Shown: positions 33,058-46,200, counted from the first letter of the stretch. The stretch: DNA of 64,000 nt from Anomaloglossus baeobatrachus (GCF_048569485.1 NC_134358.1:245434964-245498963); one strand, 5' to 3'. Notes: generated by a model from the letters alone, not told the origin. Made by a program: numbers and translations.

Positions 33058-36045
33058 TAAAGCTGGGTTTACACACTGAGACTTTCTAGCGATCCAACCT
33101 GCGATCTCAACCTAGCCGGGATCGCTACAAAGTCTCTGGTGAGCTGTCAAACAGGCAGACCTGGCCAACGACCTAACAGCGATCCGGACCTGCAGAGCGT
33201 CTAGCTGGTCGTTGGGGACGTGTCAAAAAAGCAGGTGAACTTCACCCGACTTCATTTAATGCCGCGCGGCTCTGTGTGCCGTGTAAAAAAATAAATAAAT
33301 AATTAAAAAATCCGGCGTGCGGTTCCCCCCTATTTTAATACCAGCCAGATAAAGCCATACGGCTGCAGGCTGGTATTCTCAGGATGGGGAGCCCCACGTT
33401 ATGGGGAGCCCCCCAGCCTAACAATATCAGCCAGCAGACGCCCAGAATTGCCGCATACATTAGATGCGACAGTTCTGGGACTGTACCCGGCTCTTCCCAA
33501 TTTGCCCTGGTGCGTTGGCAAATCGGGGTAATAAGGAGTTATTGGCAGCCCATAGCTGCCAATAAGTCCTAGATTAATCATGTCAGGCGTCACCCCAAGC
33601 TACCTTCCATGATTAATCTGTAAATTACAGTTAAAAAAACACACACCCGAAAAATCCTTTATTAGAAATAGAAAACATTAACAAATTCCCTCATTACCAA
33701 TTTATTACCCACAACAAAGCCCTCCTTGTCCGGCGTAATCCATGGTCCTCCAGCGTCGCATCCAGCTCTGCTGCATGCAGGTGACAGGAGCAGCAGAAGA
33801 CACAGCCGCTCCTGTCACCTGCACGCAGCTAATGAAGAGAGCCGTGTGATCGGCTGAGCTGTCACTGAGGTTACCTGGATCCAGCGGTGGATGCAGCGGT
33901 GGCAGCGGGTAACCTCAGTGACAGTTCAGCTGATCGCGTTACTCACCTCATTTGCTGGTGATTTCCCCCCCTCTCTCATACTCACCGATCCCCGGCGCTG
34001 CACGGCGTTCACACTGCTTCGGCGGCTTTTCCTTTTTTGAAAAAGCCAGCCGCTCATTAAACAATCTCGTATTCCCTGCTTTCCCCGCCCACCGGCAAAT
34101 GTGATTGGTTGCAGTGAGACACGCCCACACGCTGAGTGACAGCTGTGTCACTGCACCCAATCACAGCAGCCGGTGGGCATGTCTATACTGTGCAGTAAAA
34201 TAAATAAATAAATAATTAAAAAATCCGGCGTGCAGTTCCCCCTATTTTAATACCAGCCAGATAAAGCCATACGGCTGCAGGCTGGTATTCTCAGGATGGG
34301 GAGCCCCACGTTATGGGGAGCCCCCCAGCCTAACAATATCAGTCAGCAGCCGCCCAGAATTGCCACATACATTAGATGCGACAGTTCTGGGACTGTACCC
34401 GGCTCTTCCCGATTTGCCCTGGTGCGTTGGCAAATCGGGGTAATAAGGAGTTATTGGCAGCTATGGGCTGCCAATAATAAGGAGTTATTGGCAGCCCATA
34501 GCTGCCAATAAGTCCTAGATTAATCATGTCAGGCGTCTCCCCGAGATTCCTTCCATGATTAATCTGTAAGTGACAGTAAATAAACACACACACACCCGAA
34601 AAAATCCTTTATTAGAAATTAAAAACACAAACACATTCCCTCATTACCAATTTATTACCCACAACAAAGCCCTCCTTGTCCGGCGTAATCCACGGTCCTC
34701 CAGCGTCGCATCCAGCTCTGCTGCATGCAGGTGACAGGAGCAGCAGAAGACACAGCCGCTCCTGTCACCTGCACGCAGCTAATGAAGAGAGCCGTGTGAT
34801 CGGCTGAGCTGTCACTGAGGTTACCTGGATCCAGCGGTGGATCCAGCGGTGGCCGCGATTAACCTCAATGACAGCTCAGCTGATCGCGCTACTCACCTCA
34901 TTTTCTGCGTGGAGCTGACCGGAGCGGCGGTGAGTAGCGCGATCAGCTGAGCTGTCACTGAGGTTACCCGCGGCCACCGCTGCATCCACCGCTGGATCCA
35001 GGTAACCTCAGTGACAGCTCAGCCGATCACACGGCTCTCTTCATTAGCTGCGTGCAGGTGACAGGAGCGGCTGTGTCTTCTGCTGCTCCTGTCACCTGCA
35101 TGCAGCAGAGCTGGATGCGACGCTGGAGGACCGTGGATTACGCCGGACAAGGAGGGCTTTGTTGTGGGTAATAAATTGGTAATGAGGGAATGTGTTTGTA
35201 TTTTTAATTTCTAATAAAGGATTTTTCGGGTGTGTGTTTTTTAACTGTAATTTACAGATTAATCATGGAAGGTATCTCGGGGTGACGCCTGACATGATTA
35301 ATCTAGGACTTATTGGCAGCTATGGGCTGCCAATAACTCCTTATTACCCCGATTTGCCAACGCACCAGGGCAAATCGGGAAGAGCCGGGTACAGTCCCAG
35401 AACTGTCGCATCTAATGTATGCGGCAATTCTGGGCGTCTGCTGGCTGATATTGTTAGGCTGGGGGGCTCCCCATAACGTGGGGCTCCCCATCCTGAGAAT
35501 ACCAGCCTGCAGTCGTATGGCTTTATCTGGCTGGTATTAAAATAGGGGGGGACCGCACGCCGGATTTTTTAATTATTTATTTATTTGTTTATTTATTTAC
35601 ACGGCACACAGAGCCGCGCGGCCTTAAATGAAGTCGGGTGAAGTTCACCTGCTTTTTTGACACGTCCCCAACGACCAGCTAGTCGCTCTGCAGGTCCGGA
35701 TCGCTGTTAGGTCGTTGGCCAGGTCTGCCTGTTTGACAGCTCACCAGAGACTTTGTAGCGATCCCGGCTAGGTTGAGATCGCAGGTTGGATCGCTAGAAA
35801 GTCTGAGTGTGTAAACCCAGCTTTACACACTGAAACTTGCTAGCGATGCATGGTGCACAGCGGGAAACAAAGGACCTAGGAATGGTCCTGAACGATTTGT
35901 AGCGATCACAACTTCACAGCAGGGGCCAGGTCGCTGATAGGTTTCACACACTGCAATGTCGCTGGGGAGGTCGCTGTAACGTCACAAAACCGGTGACGTT
36001 ACAGCGATGTCGTTTGCGATGTTGCAGTGTGTAAACCCAGCTTAA
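33058..36045. mobile_element. 3-kb foldback element with TAA duplication
   Basis: Element 33061-36042 has perfect 18-bp ends AGCTGGGTTTACACACTG, flanked by TAA (33058-33060 and 36043-36045). A ~900-bp left arm (33061-33950) reappears inverted at about 34925-35825. Between the arms lies a unique ~240-bp stretch and then a second, direct copy (34198-34915) of left-arm positions ~33289-33948. The tail 35823-36042 matches the right half of the short element at 1961-2384. The 3-bp duplication suggests a PIF/Harbinger-type origin. No transposase is present. Open frames inside appear in pairs because of the duplication and are not genes. Confidence 0.85.
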
Positions 36046-36539
36046 CTTCAGGGCACCTGAAGACTCACAAGTATCCCTAAGAAAGCTATCAGTCTTCCTA
36101 TCTAGGGGATCTTTAAGCACCCCCCCATATCCTCAAAAAGCAGGGCAAACCTTTTGGATACTTTCAACATGTACACAGCTAACTTTGCTGCTTTATCCCA
36201 GGATGATGATTATTATGTGGCTTAATTAAAAGTGTACTTCTTTTAAAGAACGATGGCAGTGACCCCTTTTTTTCAGGCTTCTTCCATTCCCTTTAATCAG
36301 GAGCTGGACCTTTTCACGAACCATAAAGGACCAATGTTTTTCTGATCAAAGCTCCCACATATAATATCCTGGACCATCTTGTGGGCTTTCTCCTCAACTA
36401 ACCTCACAGTAGAGCTGACCACTCTAATCAATCTGTATCTTTACTAGAGACAATAGCAGCCTCCAATGTCACTATCTGAAGATTACCTGGAAGAGTCCCA
36501 GGATACAAATTCACACTCCTGGTCTTGCTGGGTGTTTTT

Positions 36540-36565
36540 TTGTTTTGTTTTTTTTTTTTTTTAAA
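36540..36565. repeat. T-rich tract
   Basis: A run of T interrupted by G inside fossil E; simple sequence only. Confidence 0.7.
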
Positions 36566-36676
36566 TATCTACTTCCTCCTTAGCCTGTGAGAGGGATTGC
36601 AAGGAGTTTTTGTCTTCCGCCATGAAAAGTGATCTCAGTTCTGTTCAAAATTGGGCATTTTTTCACTCACAGTCTG

Positions 36677-37233
36677 TTAAGGGGGCTTTACACGCAATGA
36701 CATGGCTAACGAGATGTAGTTGGGGTCACGGAATTCGTAACGCACATCCGGCCTCGTTAGCGACGTCGTTGCGTGTGAAACAAACGACCGTCAACGATCA
36801 AAATTACTCACCTAATCGTTGACACGTCGATCTTATCCCAAATGACGTTACTGTTGCAGGTTGTTCGTCGTTCCTGCGGCAGCACACATCGCTATGTGTG
36901 ACACCGCAGGAATGAGGAACCTCACCGTACCTGCGCCGCCGGCAATGAGGAAGGAAGGAGGTGGGCAGAATGTTCCGCCCGCTCATCTCCGCCCCTCCGT
37001 TTCTATTGGGCGGCCGCTTAGTGACGCCGCTGTGACACCGAACAAACCTCCCCCTTAGAAAGGAGGCGGTTCGCCGGCCACAGCGACGTCGCTAGGCAGG
37101 TAAGTATGTGTGACGGGTCCTAGCGATGTTCTGCGCCACAGGCAGCGATTTGCCCGTGACGCACAACCGATGGGGGTGGGTGCTTTCACCAGCGACATCG
37201 GTAGCATTGTCGCTGTGTGTAAAGTGGCCTTTA
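36677..37233. mobile_element. MITE with AGG..CTTTACACGC ends and TTA duplication
   Basis: Element 36680-37230 has ends AGGGGGCTTTACACGC and the complement of AGGCCACTTTACACAC, flanked by TTA (36677-36679 and 37231-37233). GC-rich and noncoding. It is inserted in fossil E. A 3-bp TWA duplication again suggests PIF/Harbinger. Confidence 0.75.
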
Positions 37234-37514
37234 GTCTTTTAGGTCAGGAATTGTCCAATCTTATTTACATAGGACATCCCCGTTTTGTCTCTTTCCTAGC
37301 AAAAAAGAATAAAGTCCTATTACAAAAGTGAACTTTCCCAAATATCACACCCTCAGACAAACCAAGGCACCGGATGAGGAGGATGAACCAGATCGCTTGA
37401 AGCGTTTCCTCTTGAGGTCGCAGATCCTTCTCTATCAGGATCCACGTTTCTGGAGCTGTGGCTTCATTGGCTGTTTCTGCCGACACTCCGGGCAGATCCA
37501 CTGGCGAGCGTCTA

Positions 37515-37876
37515 AGGCTATGTGCGCACGTTGTATATTTTCATGCGTTTACGCTGCACTTTGCACTGCAGCGTAAACGCATGCGTTCTGCGTCCCCAGC
37601 AAAGTCTATGTGACTTGTGCAAATTCCATCCGCACGTTGCGTTTTAAAACGCAGAGATTTGCATGCTGAAATTTGTTGCCGAATCGCTGCGTTCTAAGAA
37701 GTCACTTATTTTGTGCGCTTTGGATGCTGCTCTCACTGTCTATGGGAAAGCATCCAGAGCGCATGAATTCTACATCCATTCTGCAGTCACAATACATGCG
37801 TTTTGAAACGCACATGCACTGCCAAAATCGCTGCAGAATTTTCTGCATGACAATACGCACCGTATGCACATAGCTT
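37515..37876. mobile_element. MITE with GGCTATGTGCGCACG ends, diverged copy
   Basis: The left end GGCTATGTGCGCACG is identical to that of the element at 19808-20160; the right end (CGTATGCACATAGCT) is diverged. The interior has CATGCGTTTACGCTGC-type palindromes. TAA on the left and TTA on the right do not give a clear direct duplication. Confidence 0.65.
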
Positions 37877-37920
37877 TACTACGCTGCTGATGCGGCTGCT
37901 CCCAGATGAGGGAGAAAGCG

Positions 37921-38194
37921 GTATGGTGGCTCAGTGGTTAGCACTGCAGCCTTGCAGCGCTGGGGTCCTGGGTTCTAGTCCCACTAAGGACAACATCTGC
38001 AAGGAGTTTGTATGTTCTCCCAGTGTTTGCGTGCGTTTCCTCCGGGTTTTCCGGTTTCCTCCCACATTCCAAAAACATATTGGTAGGGCATTTAGATTGT
38101 GAGCCCCAATGGGGACAGTGTTGCCAATGTATGTAAAGCGCTGTGGAATTAACAGCGCTATATAAATGAATAAAATTATTATTATTATAATAAA
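37921..38194 (+). mobile_element. tRNA-derived SINE
   Basis: It contains an RNA polymerase III A box (TGGCTCAGTGG, exact to the consensus) at about 37927 and a near-consensus B box (GGTTCTAGTCC against GGTTCRANTCC) at about 37971. A unique body follows (GTATGTTCTCCCAGTGTTTG, GATTGTGAGCCCCAATGGGG), with a tail of ATT repeats after GCGCTATATAAATGAA. This is the familiar layout of a tRNA-derived SINE seen in amphibians. It does not fold into a functional tRNA. It lies in fossil E. Confidence 0.8.
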
Positions 38195-39879
38195 CCAGAG
38201 TGGAAAAACTGATCTGCTGGCAGTCAGATTGAATTTTAGATGTATAACCCAACAGGGATAGCCTCATCCCCCCCCTTGCCGCCTCCTTCGGTCCTAGCCT
38301 GGAAGAGTAATATATATTTCCATGTCAATATCGTTAGCGCACACATCATCAGTGCGCAGCCGGGAAGCAAGGGCGTTTGACACCACCAGGAATGGCGCCA
38401 CTACACGCACCTGGTCACCATTCGTGCCCCCCTGGGCCCACCACAACACCTAAAAAGGACCCTGTACCAGCTGCAGAAATAACAGAGCCATGGCCTGCAT
38501 TGGTCTGGCCATGACTGGGACTGCTTCATCTTCAAAGAGGTTCCCCCATCAAGGACAGGAAACCAACCTAGGCGTGGGAGAGGCACTGCCCTTTTATTCA
38601 GTAGGTTTCCTGTCCTTGAAGGGTGGGTCCCCTTTCTCCATGGTGCGGTCATGGGTGGTTGAAGAAAAAAAAAAGTAATTCACATTTCTCTGATGCCTCA
38701 CTGGGGGACACAGGACCATGGGTGTTATGCTGCCTATCCATAGGAGGACACTAAGTAGATGAAAAAGCATAGCCCCTCCTCTGCAGTATACACCCCCTGG
38801 CCGGGCAACCTCAGTTTTAGCTTAGTGTCTATAGGAGGCACATCTCTGCAGACTACTGCAGCAAGAATGTTTTGTTTTTAGAGGGCGACGGTTCCTTCGG
38901 GGACCGATTTCCCAAAACCATCAACAGGCGGGAACGCGGAGTGTTGCCTCCCCGTACCCCTCCTGCGACGCTGGATCCTGGGCTGTTACTCACTGGACGA
39001 CAGGTCTCATGGCACTGATTTTCCAGAGCCCAGAGCAGATGAAAACTTCCTCAGCCCCTCTTGCAGGCTCTGAGTTGATATTCGCTCCGCACCAGCGTGA
39101 CTAGACTGCCATCTCCACAGGAGCTGAGGTTAGATAATTCCGATTTTTCCAGAGCCCCAGAGCATTCCTCAGTCCCTCTGGCAGGCTCTGAGTTGATACA
39201 CGTTCTGTGACCGGGCACAGCAGGCGTCAGAATCTGCACACTGGCTCCCTGACAGGAAACAGGAGCAAAGGTCACACTGACTGGATGCACATGGGCTGTG
39301 ATTTGGCTCCCTGACAGGAAACTGGAGCAAAGGTCACACTGACTGGATGCACATGGGCTGTGATTTGGCTTCCTGACAGGAAAGGTCACACTGACTGGAT
39401 ACACATGGGCTGCGATTGCAGACACCTGCAGAGCATTCCACCTGTGGCGGGGGGAGGGGACAACTCCCTGGACTAAGTGCACCCGCAGCTGCGGTACACT
39501 TAGAGGTTTTTCTGTCCACCATTCTTGTACAGGGCTGGAGGGGGGGGGGGGAAGGGGAGTCCCTTCCCACCATTTTTTTGTTTATTATATTTTCTCATGC
39601 CTTCTTGTCAGAGCTAAGCCCTGCCCCCTACGACACTCAATAAGCCACGCTCCCTCACGAAAGCGCGCGTAACCCTCCTCACACAGGATCTGCAGAGCAT
39701 TGCTCCCTCTTGTGATCAGAGCCTGTGGGCGTCTCTCAGAGCTGGCTCCTCCTTCCCACAGGGACTGTGACGCAGGAGGGGGAAAGGGTCATCAGGGTTC
39801 TGGATGAGTTATAGCCTCACTTACATATTAACTCTGCAGAGCATTGCTCCCTCATTATAATCAGAGTTTGTGGCTCATC

Positions 39880-41190
39880 AGTCAGGGGCTGCAGTCACAT
39901 GTTTTATGCCCTGCACAACTACACCAACAACTATAAGACTATTAATGTATCCTGCCACGCTGAGCTACTAGGGGATGATAGCACCTCTTCCTTCTGTGAG
40001 TCCGGTGCCTTTGTAGCCCCCGCCCCCCCGGCCGGCCCCTCCACCGCAGCAGATGCTGCCAGCCCAGAGCCTACGGCTCCCAGTCCCCCAGAATGTGCAC
40101 AGTTCCCAGAACTTGGTGCTGGCTATGCAACATCGTCCTACACCCCTCGGGGCCCCTGGACAGAACGCAGCCTGATGACACCCCTATAGAGGGTCCTTCT
40201 GATAAGAATAAGCCCTCTACTTCACCGGTTGCAGATCAGAAAAAGGGCATGACCCCCATGGGTCTCCCTCTGGGGTTCTCCCACATGTTCCGCGGTCTCT
40301 CAGGAGCCGGAGGAAGGGGAATGATGTTTGTACCGGGATGATTCCTTGGTTTCAACCTCCCCGAGCGATCAAGCGGTGATGGACTCCCTTATTGCAGCAA
40401 TCTACCAAAACTCTGCATGTGGAAGATCTCCCATCCACTACTACTGACCCTGCGGTCTCCTTTAAAAGGGTGAAGAAACTTATAAAAAAAAAAAAAAAAA
40501 AAAAGAGCTTTTGACGCCGCTTCGGTATCCGTAAACTCATGGAGTCCCGGTACCCCTTTGGCTTAGCTGTCTCTAAGGGCTGGGCCGATCCGGCCTCGGT
40601 GGACCCTCACCCGGCTTCTGCCTGCCTGAAGGACCCTCCTGTCTTTTACTTGATGGATCCTCATTCAAGGACCTGACAGACAAGTGGAGCAGCTCAATCG
40701 CTCTGCCTCGAGGCCGCGGGTCCCTCTCCCCTTCCGTGTGGGTCGCACAGGCACCAGGACTACCAGTTTTCCTCACACCCTCACAGATGTAACTGTTCAC
40801 ATTGCTGCGGCGGCGGCGTACCTCATGCAGGCCTCCCTCGGCGCTGCTACCTGCGCAGTTATTGCCGTCTCAAATACCATAGCCATCCGTAAGGCCCTCT
40901 GGTTCCGATAATGGAGAGTGGACTCTGTCTCTAAGAAGCCTCTCACAGTACTCCTTTCCAGACCGATGGTTTGCAGATCGTCTGGACAGGCTCTTTTTTT
41001 TTTTGTCTGACGCCACGGGAGGAAAAGAGTACCTCTCTCCCCCAACTCTAGCCCAGGATGTTTTTTACTAGACACGCAGGGCCCGACCTTCTCAGCCCTC
41101 CCCGAGTCCACCTCATCCTGGCAGTCTAGACAAAGACCGAGAAGTCTCGTCCTTCTCCATCTGGGCCGCCCCCTCAGACCACAAATGGGT
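39880..41190 (+). pseudogene. DIRS A gag-like region (fossil)
   Basis: Gag-like text recognisable by comparison with element B, best around 40790-40980, where a segment like AVSNTIAIRKALWFR parallels ASNTVAIRRAVWLR in B. Many breaks. Confidence 0.6.
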
Positions 41191-42740
41191 GTGATACCTT
41201 GTGTCTTCCGGTTACCACATTGAATTCTGGACCCGATCCCCTGGTCAGTCTTTTCTCTCAAATCCCCCCAAACGCTCCAAAACACCACGAGGCCTTCTCC
41301 TCAGCAATCCACTCCCTCCAAACGGCGGGGGTGATGGTACCTGTTCCGGACGGCGAGAGGTTCAAGGCTATACCTATCGTGGTCGCCAAAGAAAGACGGG
41401 TCAGTTCGTCTCATCCTGGACCTCTAACACCTGAGCAAACATGTGCTCGTAAGGAGATTCAGAATGGACTTCCTAGGGTCCATTATTACCTTTATGGTCG
41501 AAGGAGAATTCCTTGCTTCCCTAGCTATCAGGGACGCCTACCTGCACATACCCATCGCTCCAGCTCACCAAAGTTTCTCCGCTTCGCGGTTCAGGACTTC
41601 TGGTTTTTATTTGTGGCCCTACCCTCGGCTCTGCCACAGCACCAAGGGTCTTAACTAAGGTCATGGCGGCCGCCATGAGTGCCCTTCACGCCAGGAGAGT
41701 GGCTGTTCTGCCTTGCTTGGATGACCTCCTCATCAAGGGCTCAACCAGCGTGCAGATCTCTGTGGGCACCCTATCCCGCTTAGGGCGGCTTCTGACTCCA
41801 GTCAAATCATCCCCGGTCGCGTCAAAATCCGTCACCTCCCTGGGCATGTCCCTGGACACTCTTCGGGGCTTGATATTTCTCCCTCAAGTCAAGGCTACCG
41901 CTCTACAAGCGGTACACTTCTACGTACTCCTGTCACTTCATACGATTCAGTATGAGAGTGCTAGGTACGATAGCGGCGGCTATAGAGGCAGTGCTGCTCG
42001 CTTAGCCACACCACCGCCCACTGCAGCTTGCGCTTCTAGCTGCCTGGGACAAGAGCCCCTTTTCCTTGGACGAACTTTTCACCTGACACCTTCAGTCAGG
42101 TATGCGCTTTACTGGTGGCTTCAGTCCTCTTCCATATCGAGAAGGAGTTTTTCTCCCCCAAGTGGACTGGCTACTCCTGACCACGGACGCCAGCCTCTTA
42201 GTCTGGGGAGCAGCGTACTGGCTCCACACTGCTTCGGGACCTTGGACACCCCAGGAGTCTTCCCTTCCCAGAAATCATCCTGAAAATCAGCGCGATCTTC
42301 TCGCGCTCAGGTCATTCCCCTTTTCTGCTAGCAGGTCATTTGATTCTGGTCCAATTGGACAATGCAACAGCTGTGGCCTATGTCAATCAGCAGGGAGGTA
42401 CCAGCAGCACGACAGCTTATCTCGAGGCCCTCAGGATCCTCACCTGGACCGAATCGACGGGGGTCTGTGTTTTCAACGTTACACATACCGGGAGTAGAAA
42501 ACTGGGTGGCGGACCTTCTAAGTCGCCAAGGCCTGGCCGCCGGAGAGTGGTTTCTCCACCCAGAAGTGTTCCCACACATCTGCACTCACTGGAGTACACC
42601 AGACGTGGAATTAATGGTGCTCTACAAATAAATAATAATAATCTAATGGCCTCAAGGTTGAACGCAAAGGTACCCGCGTTCTTAGCCAGGTCACGTGACC
42701 CACAGTCCATTGGCGTAGATGCTCTAGTCTCCTGAAGTCG
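41190..42740 (+). pseudogene. DIRS A reverse transcriptase and RNase H region (fossil)
   Basis: A LDDLLIKG-type reverse transcriptase motif lies near 41717-41745, and an RNase H-like segment with DNATAVAYVNQQGG near 42355-42400. Similar in order and sequence to the region of element B. Many breaks. Confidence 0.75.
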
Positions 42741-42899
42741 TTTCCGTCCAACTTACATGTTTTTCGCCTCTGCCCCTGCTGCCGCAAGTAATCAGGAAGA
42801 TCAAGGCAGAAGGAGTCCCGGTGATACTAATAGCACCGGACTAGCCCAGGTGCGCCTGGTATGCTGAATTAGTACAATTGCTCATGGCGCCTCGTAAGC

Positions 42900-43990
42900 A
42901 TCCCAGACTTGCTGACTCAAGGGCCCATTTCCCATTAGAACTCCAGAGCCCTGAAGCTGACGGCCTGGCCATTGAGACCTGGACTTTAAAAAGAGGGAGA
43001 TTCTCTCCTGCGGTCATCTCCACCTTGTACAGTGCCCGAAAGCCGGCCTTCATCCCATATTTACCACCGTACGTGGAAAACTTTCCTTTTCCAGTGCAGG
43101 GAATCTAATATCCAATCTATGCCTCTGGCGATCCCCAGAATTCTTGATTTTTTTTTTGCAGTCAGGTTGCAAAAGGGGTTGGCCCTAAGCTCCCTTAAGG
43201 GGCAGGTTTCATCTCTCTCAATATTCTATCAATACCGCCTAGCTTGCAATCCGCAAGTCAAGACATTCCGCAAGGGTGTTTCCCATCTAGTTTCCCTGTA
43301 TAAACGGTCGCTGGACCCATGGGACCTCAATCTCGTTTTGGACGGTATCCAGAGGTCCCCTTTTGAACCTCTTAAGGAATCTTCTCTTGCTCTTCTCTCC
43401 TGGAAGGTAACATTCTTAGTGGCAATTACGTCCATCAGACAAGTTTCGGAACTGGCATCACTCTCTTGCCGCGAACCCTTTCTGATCTTTCATCAGGACA
43501 AGGTGGTTCTACGCCCCCTTCCGGATTTTCTTCCGATGGTTATTTCCCAGTTTCATGTGAACGAGGACATTGTTCTGACTTCCTTTTTGTCCACACCCAG
43601 TTCATAGGGTGGAAAGGTTTCTACATTCGCTAGATCTTGTGAGGGCTCTCAGATATTAAGTACCCAGGACAGCCCCATTAGGAACATAGGATTGACGAAC
43701 AAGGAGTCTGAGAGGCCTAAGAAAGGACAGGCAGCTTCATAGGCAACGCTGGCTCGCTGGATTCGCTCTGCGATCCAGGAAGTCTACCGCTTGCAACTTA
43801 AGCCCATTCCTAGTGGGCTGCGGACTTATTCCACGCAAGCAGTTGGCGCCCCTTGGGCCATTAGGCATCAGCCTTCAGTGGAACAGAGGTGTAAGGCTGC
43901 GACCTGGTCTTGCCTACATACAGTTTCAAAGCATTACTGAATCCATACCCAGGCTTCGGCTAAGGCGAACCTAGGTAGGAAAATTCTGCA
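42900..43990 (+). pseudogene. DIRS A tyrosine recombinase region (fossil)
   Basis: Recognisable recombinase text, including SLKGQVSSLSIFYQYRLA and an SIRQVSELASLSCREP-like catalytic-Arg region near 43430. Several breaks. Confidence 0.75.
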
Positions 43991-44396
43991 AACGATAGCC
44001 AGGAGCGCCTACTGAGATAGGTACTCCACTATCTGGGACTGGTTCCTAGTCCTTGGGTTGCGTTGTTTGTTTACCCACCCATGGACTGCTTTAGGACGTC
44101 CCATGGTCCTGTGTCCCCCAATGAGGCGTCAGAGAAAAGAAGGATTTTTGTGTACTCACCGTAAAATCTCTTTCTCTGAGTCTTCATTGGGGGACACAGG
44201 ACCATAGGTGTATGCTGCTGTGACTAGGAGGCTGACACTAAGTGAACATAAAAAGAGTTAGCTCCTCCCTGGCAGTGTACACCCCGAGCTGGAGGCGGAA
44301 CTATGCCAGTTTAGTGCAAAAGCAGTAGTAGGAGAGACCTGAACAACCATAACTAAACAATGCAATACACGAGAAAAATGTGTGGTGAAAACCACA

Positions 44397-44826
<430 letters not shown>

Positions 44827-44904
44827 CCGGATGGAAACAAAGTTGACCTGCAAACATCGGGAAATATCCAGTAAATGAAGACCTCACAATCCAAACAGGG
44901 TGGG

Positions 44905-45005
44905 TGCTGTGTCCCCCAGTGAAGACTCAGAGAAAGATTTTACGGTGAGTACACAAAAATCCTTCTCTCTCTATCGCTTTCATTGGGGGACACAGGACCA
45001 TGGGA
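44905..45005. repeat. Internal complementary region of DIRS B
   Basis: GTGTCCCCCAGTGAAGACTC... is the complement of the left outer end (44138-44200), and it continues without a gap into ...GCTTTCATTGGGGGACACAG, the complement of the right outer end (50605-50632). In DIRS elements this region is thought to template the circular intermediate. Its junction defines the element ends given here. Confidence 0.85.
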
Positions 45006-45099
45006 CGTCCAAAAGCAGTCCCTGGGTGGGTACATAAGCCGTCCTACAGATCGAAAACAAAAACGCACAAATTCTGTAGGAACGCTCTGTACAAATTGT

Positions 45100-46200
45100 T
45101 TACTTCCTTTTTAGAGGTGTGCGACGGCCGTCTGCAACACCTTTCTCCCAAGGCAGGCATCTGCTGATGCCTGGGTGTGGACCTTGTAAAACCTGGTGAT
45201 GGTATGAAGACTGGACCACGTTGCGGCTTTGCAGACTTGCTCGGCTTAAGCCTGGTGCCTGATTGCCCAAGAGGCCCCAACTGCACGGGTGGAATGGGCT
45301 CTTACTCCCCTCGGAGGGGACTTGTCCTTGATTCGGTAGGACTCCGAAATGGCTGACCTGATCCATCTGGCAATGGTAGCCTTGGACGCAGGCATGCCCT
45401 TCTTGGAACCAGAAGGCAGGACGAACAGGTTGTCTGATTTGTGGAAAGGCGCAGTTCTCGAGACGTAAGTCCTGAGCGCTCGTACTAAGTCCAGAGTGTG
45501 TAGTGACCTTTCCAAGGAGCGAGTGGGTGCCGGACAAAAAGATGGAAGCACGATATCCTCATTCAGGTGAAAAGGAGACACCACCTTCGGCAGGATCTCC
45601 GGAGACGGACGCAGGACAACGTTGTCCTGGTGAAAAACAAGAAAAGGTGAACGGCACGAAAGAGCTGCCAGTTCAGACGTTCTCCTGATTGAAGTGACCG
45701 CCACCAAAAAAAATCCACTTTCCAGGATAAGTATGAGAATGAAGATTCTTTGAGCGCTTCAAATGGAGCCAGTTGGAGGGATCCTAAAACCAGATTAAGA
45801 TCCCATGGTTCTAGCGGAGCCCGATAGGGCGGATTCAGATGAGCAACACCTTGGATGAACGTCTTGGCCTGCGGACGTGATGCTAGATTTCTTTGGAAAA
45901 GAACAGACATGGCCGACACCTGCCCCTTGATAGTTGCCAGCGAGAGACCCGCTTGCAACCCTGCCTAAAGGAACGCTAGAAGCGTCGGTATTGACAGAAC
46001 TAGCGGGGAGAGATTTCCGTTGACCTCGCACCACTGAAAAAAGGCCCTCCAGGTGCAGTAGTAGATCTTTGAAGATGAAGGCTTTCGAGCCCTAATCATA
46101 GTCTGAATCACTCCTGGAGCAAATCCTGACTGGGCTAACAGCCAGGATTCAAGAGCCATGCCGTCAAATTGAGAACCCCTGAATTTTGATGGAAGAGCGG
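45100..46200 (-). pseudogene. DIRS B tyrosine recombinase region (fossil)
   Basis: It carries TSIRRTSELAALSCRSP (catalytic Arg region) and KSPFHP/HSTRAVGASWAIRHQA (H-x-x-R box, near 45246-45300). Similar to the region of element C. A few breaks. Confidence 0.8.

Larger units (their letters stand above)
32500..38670 (-). mobile_element. DIRS-like fossil E: gag remnant, heavily interrupted
   Basis: Translation of the minus strand around 32540-33060, 36045-36650 and 37240-37500 gives scattered gag-like text in the same order as in the DIRS elements to the right: a CPEC-bearing N-terminal part, a charged serine-rich stretch, a segment like DPLDRKTDSFLRDTCESSGA, and a C-terminal segment like VELWLKCWPEGYAS. 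No reverse transcriptase or recombinase part is seen, so this is a fragment. It is broken in many places and old. It is interrupted by a foldback (33061-36042), two MITEs (36680-37230 and about 37515-37876) and a SINE (37921-38194). The block at 38520-38660 (CCATCAAGGACAGGAAACC / GGTTTCCTGTCCTTGA) may be its terminal repeat. Confidence 0.5.

Noticed and set aside
33384-35491. Similar ~62-94-codon frames on both strands
   Set aside because: They are copies of the same segment in the duplicated and inverted arms of the foldback, without motif support.
37921-38000. Possible tRNA gene from the A and B boxes
   Set aside because: There is no cloverleaf or acceptor stem; the boxes belong to a SINE.
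42600-42650. Second SINE suggested by a TCTACAAATAAATAATAATA tail inside DIRS A
   Set aside because: Only the tail-like stretch is present; no A or B box or SINE body precedes it.
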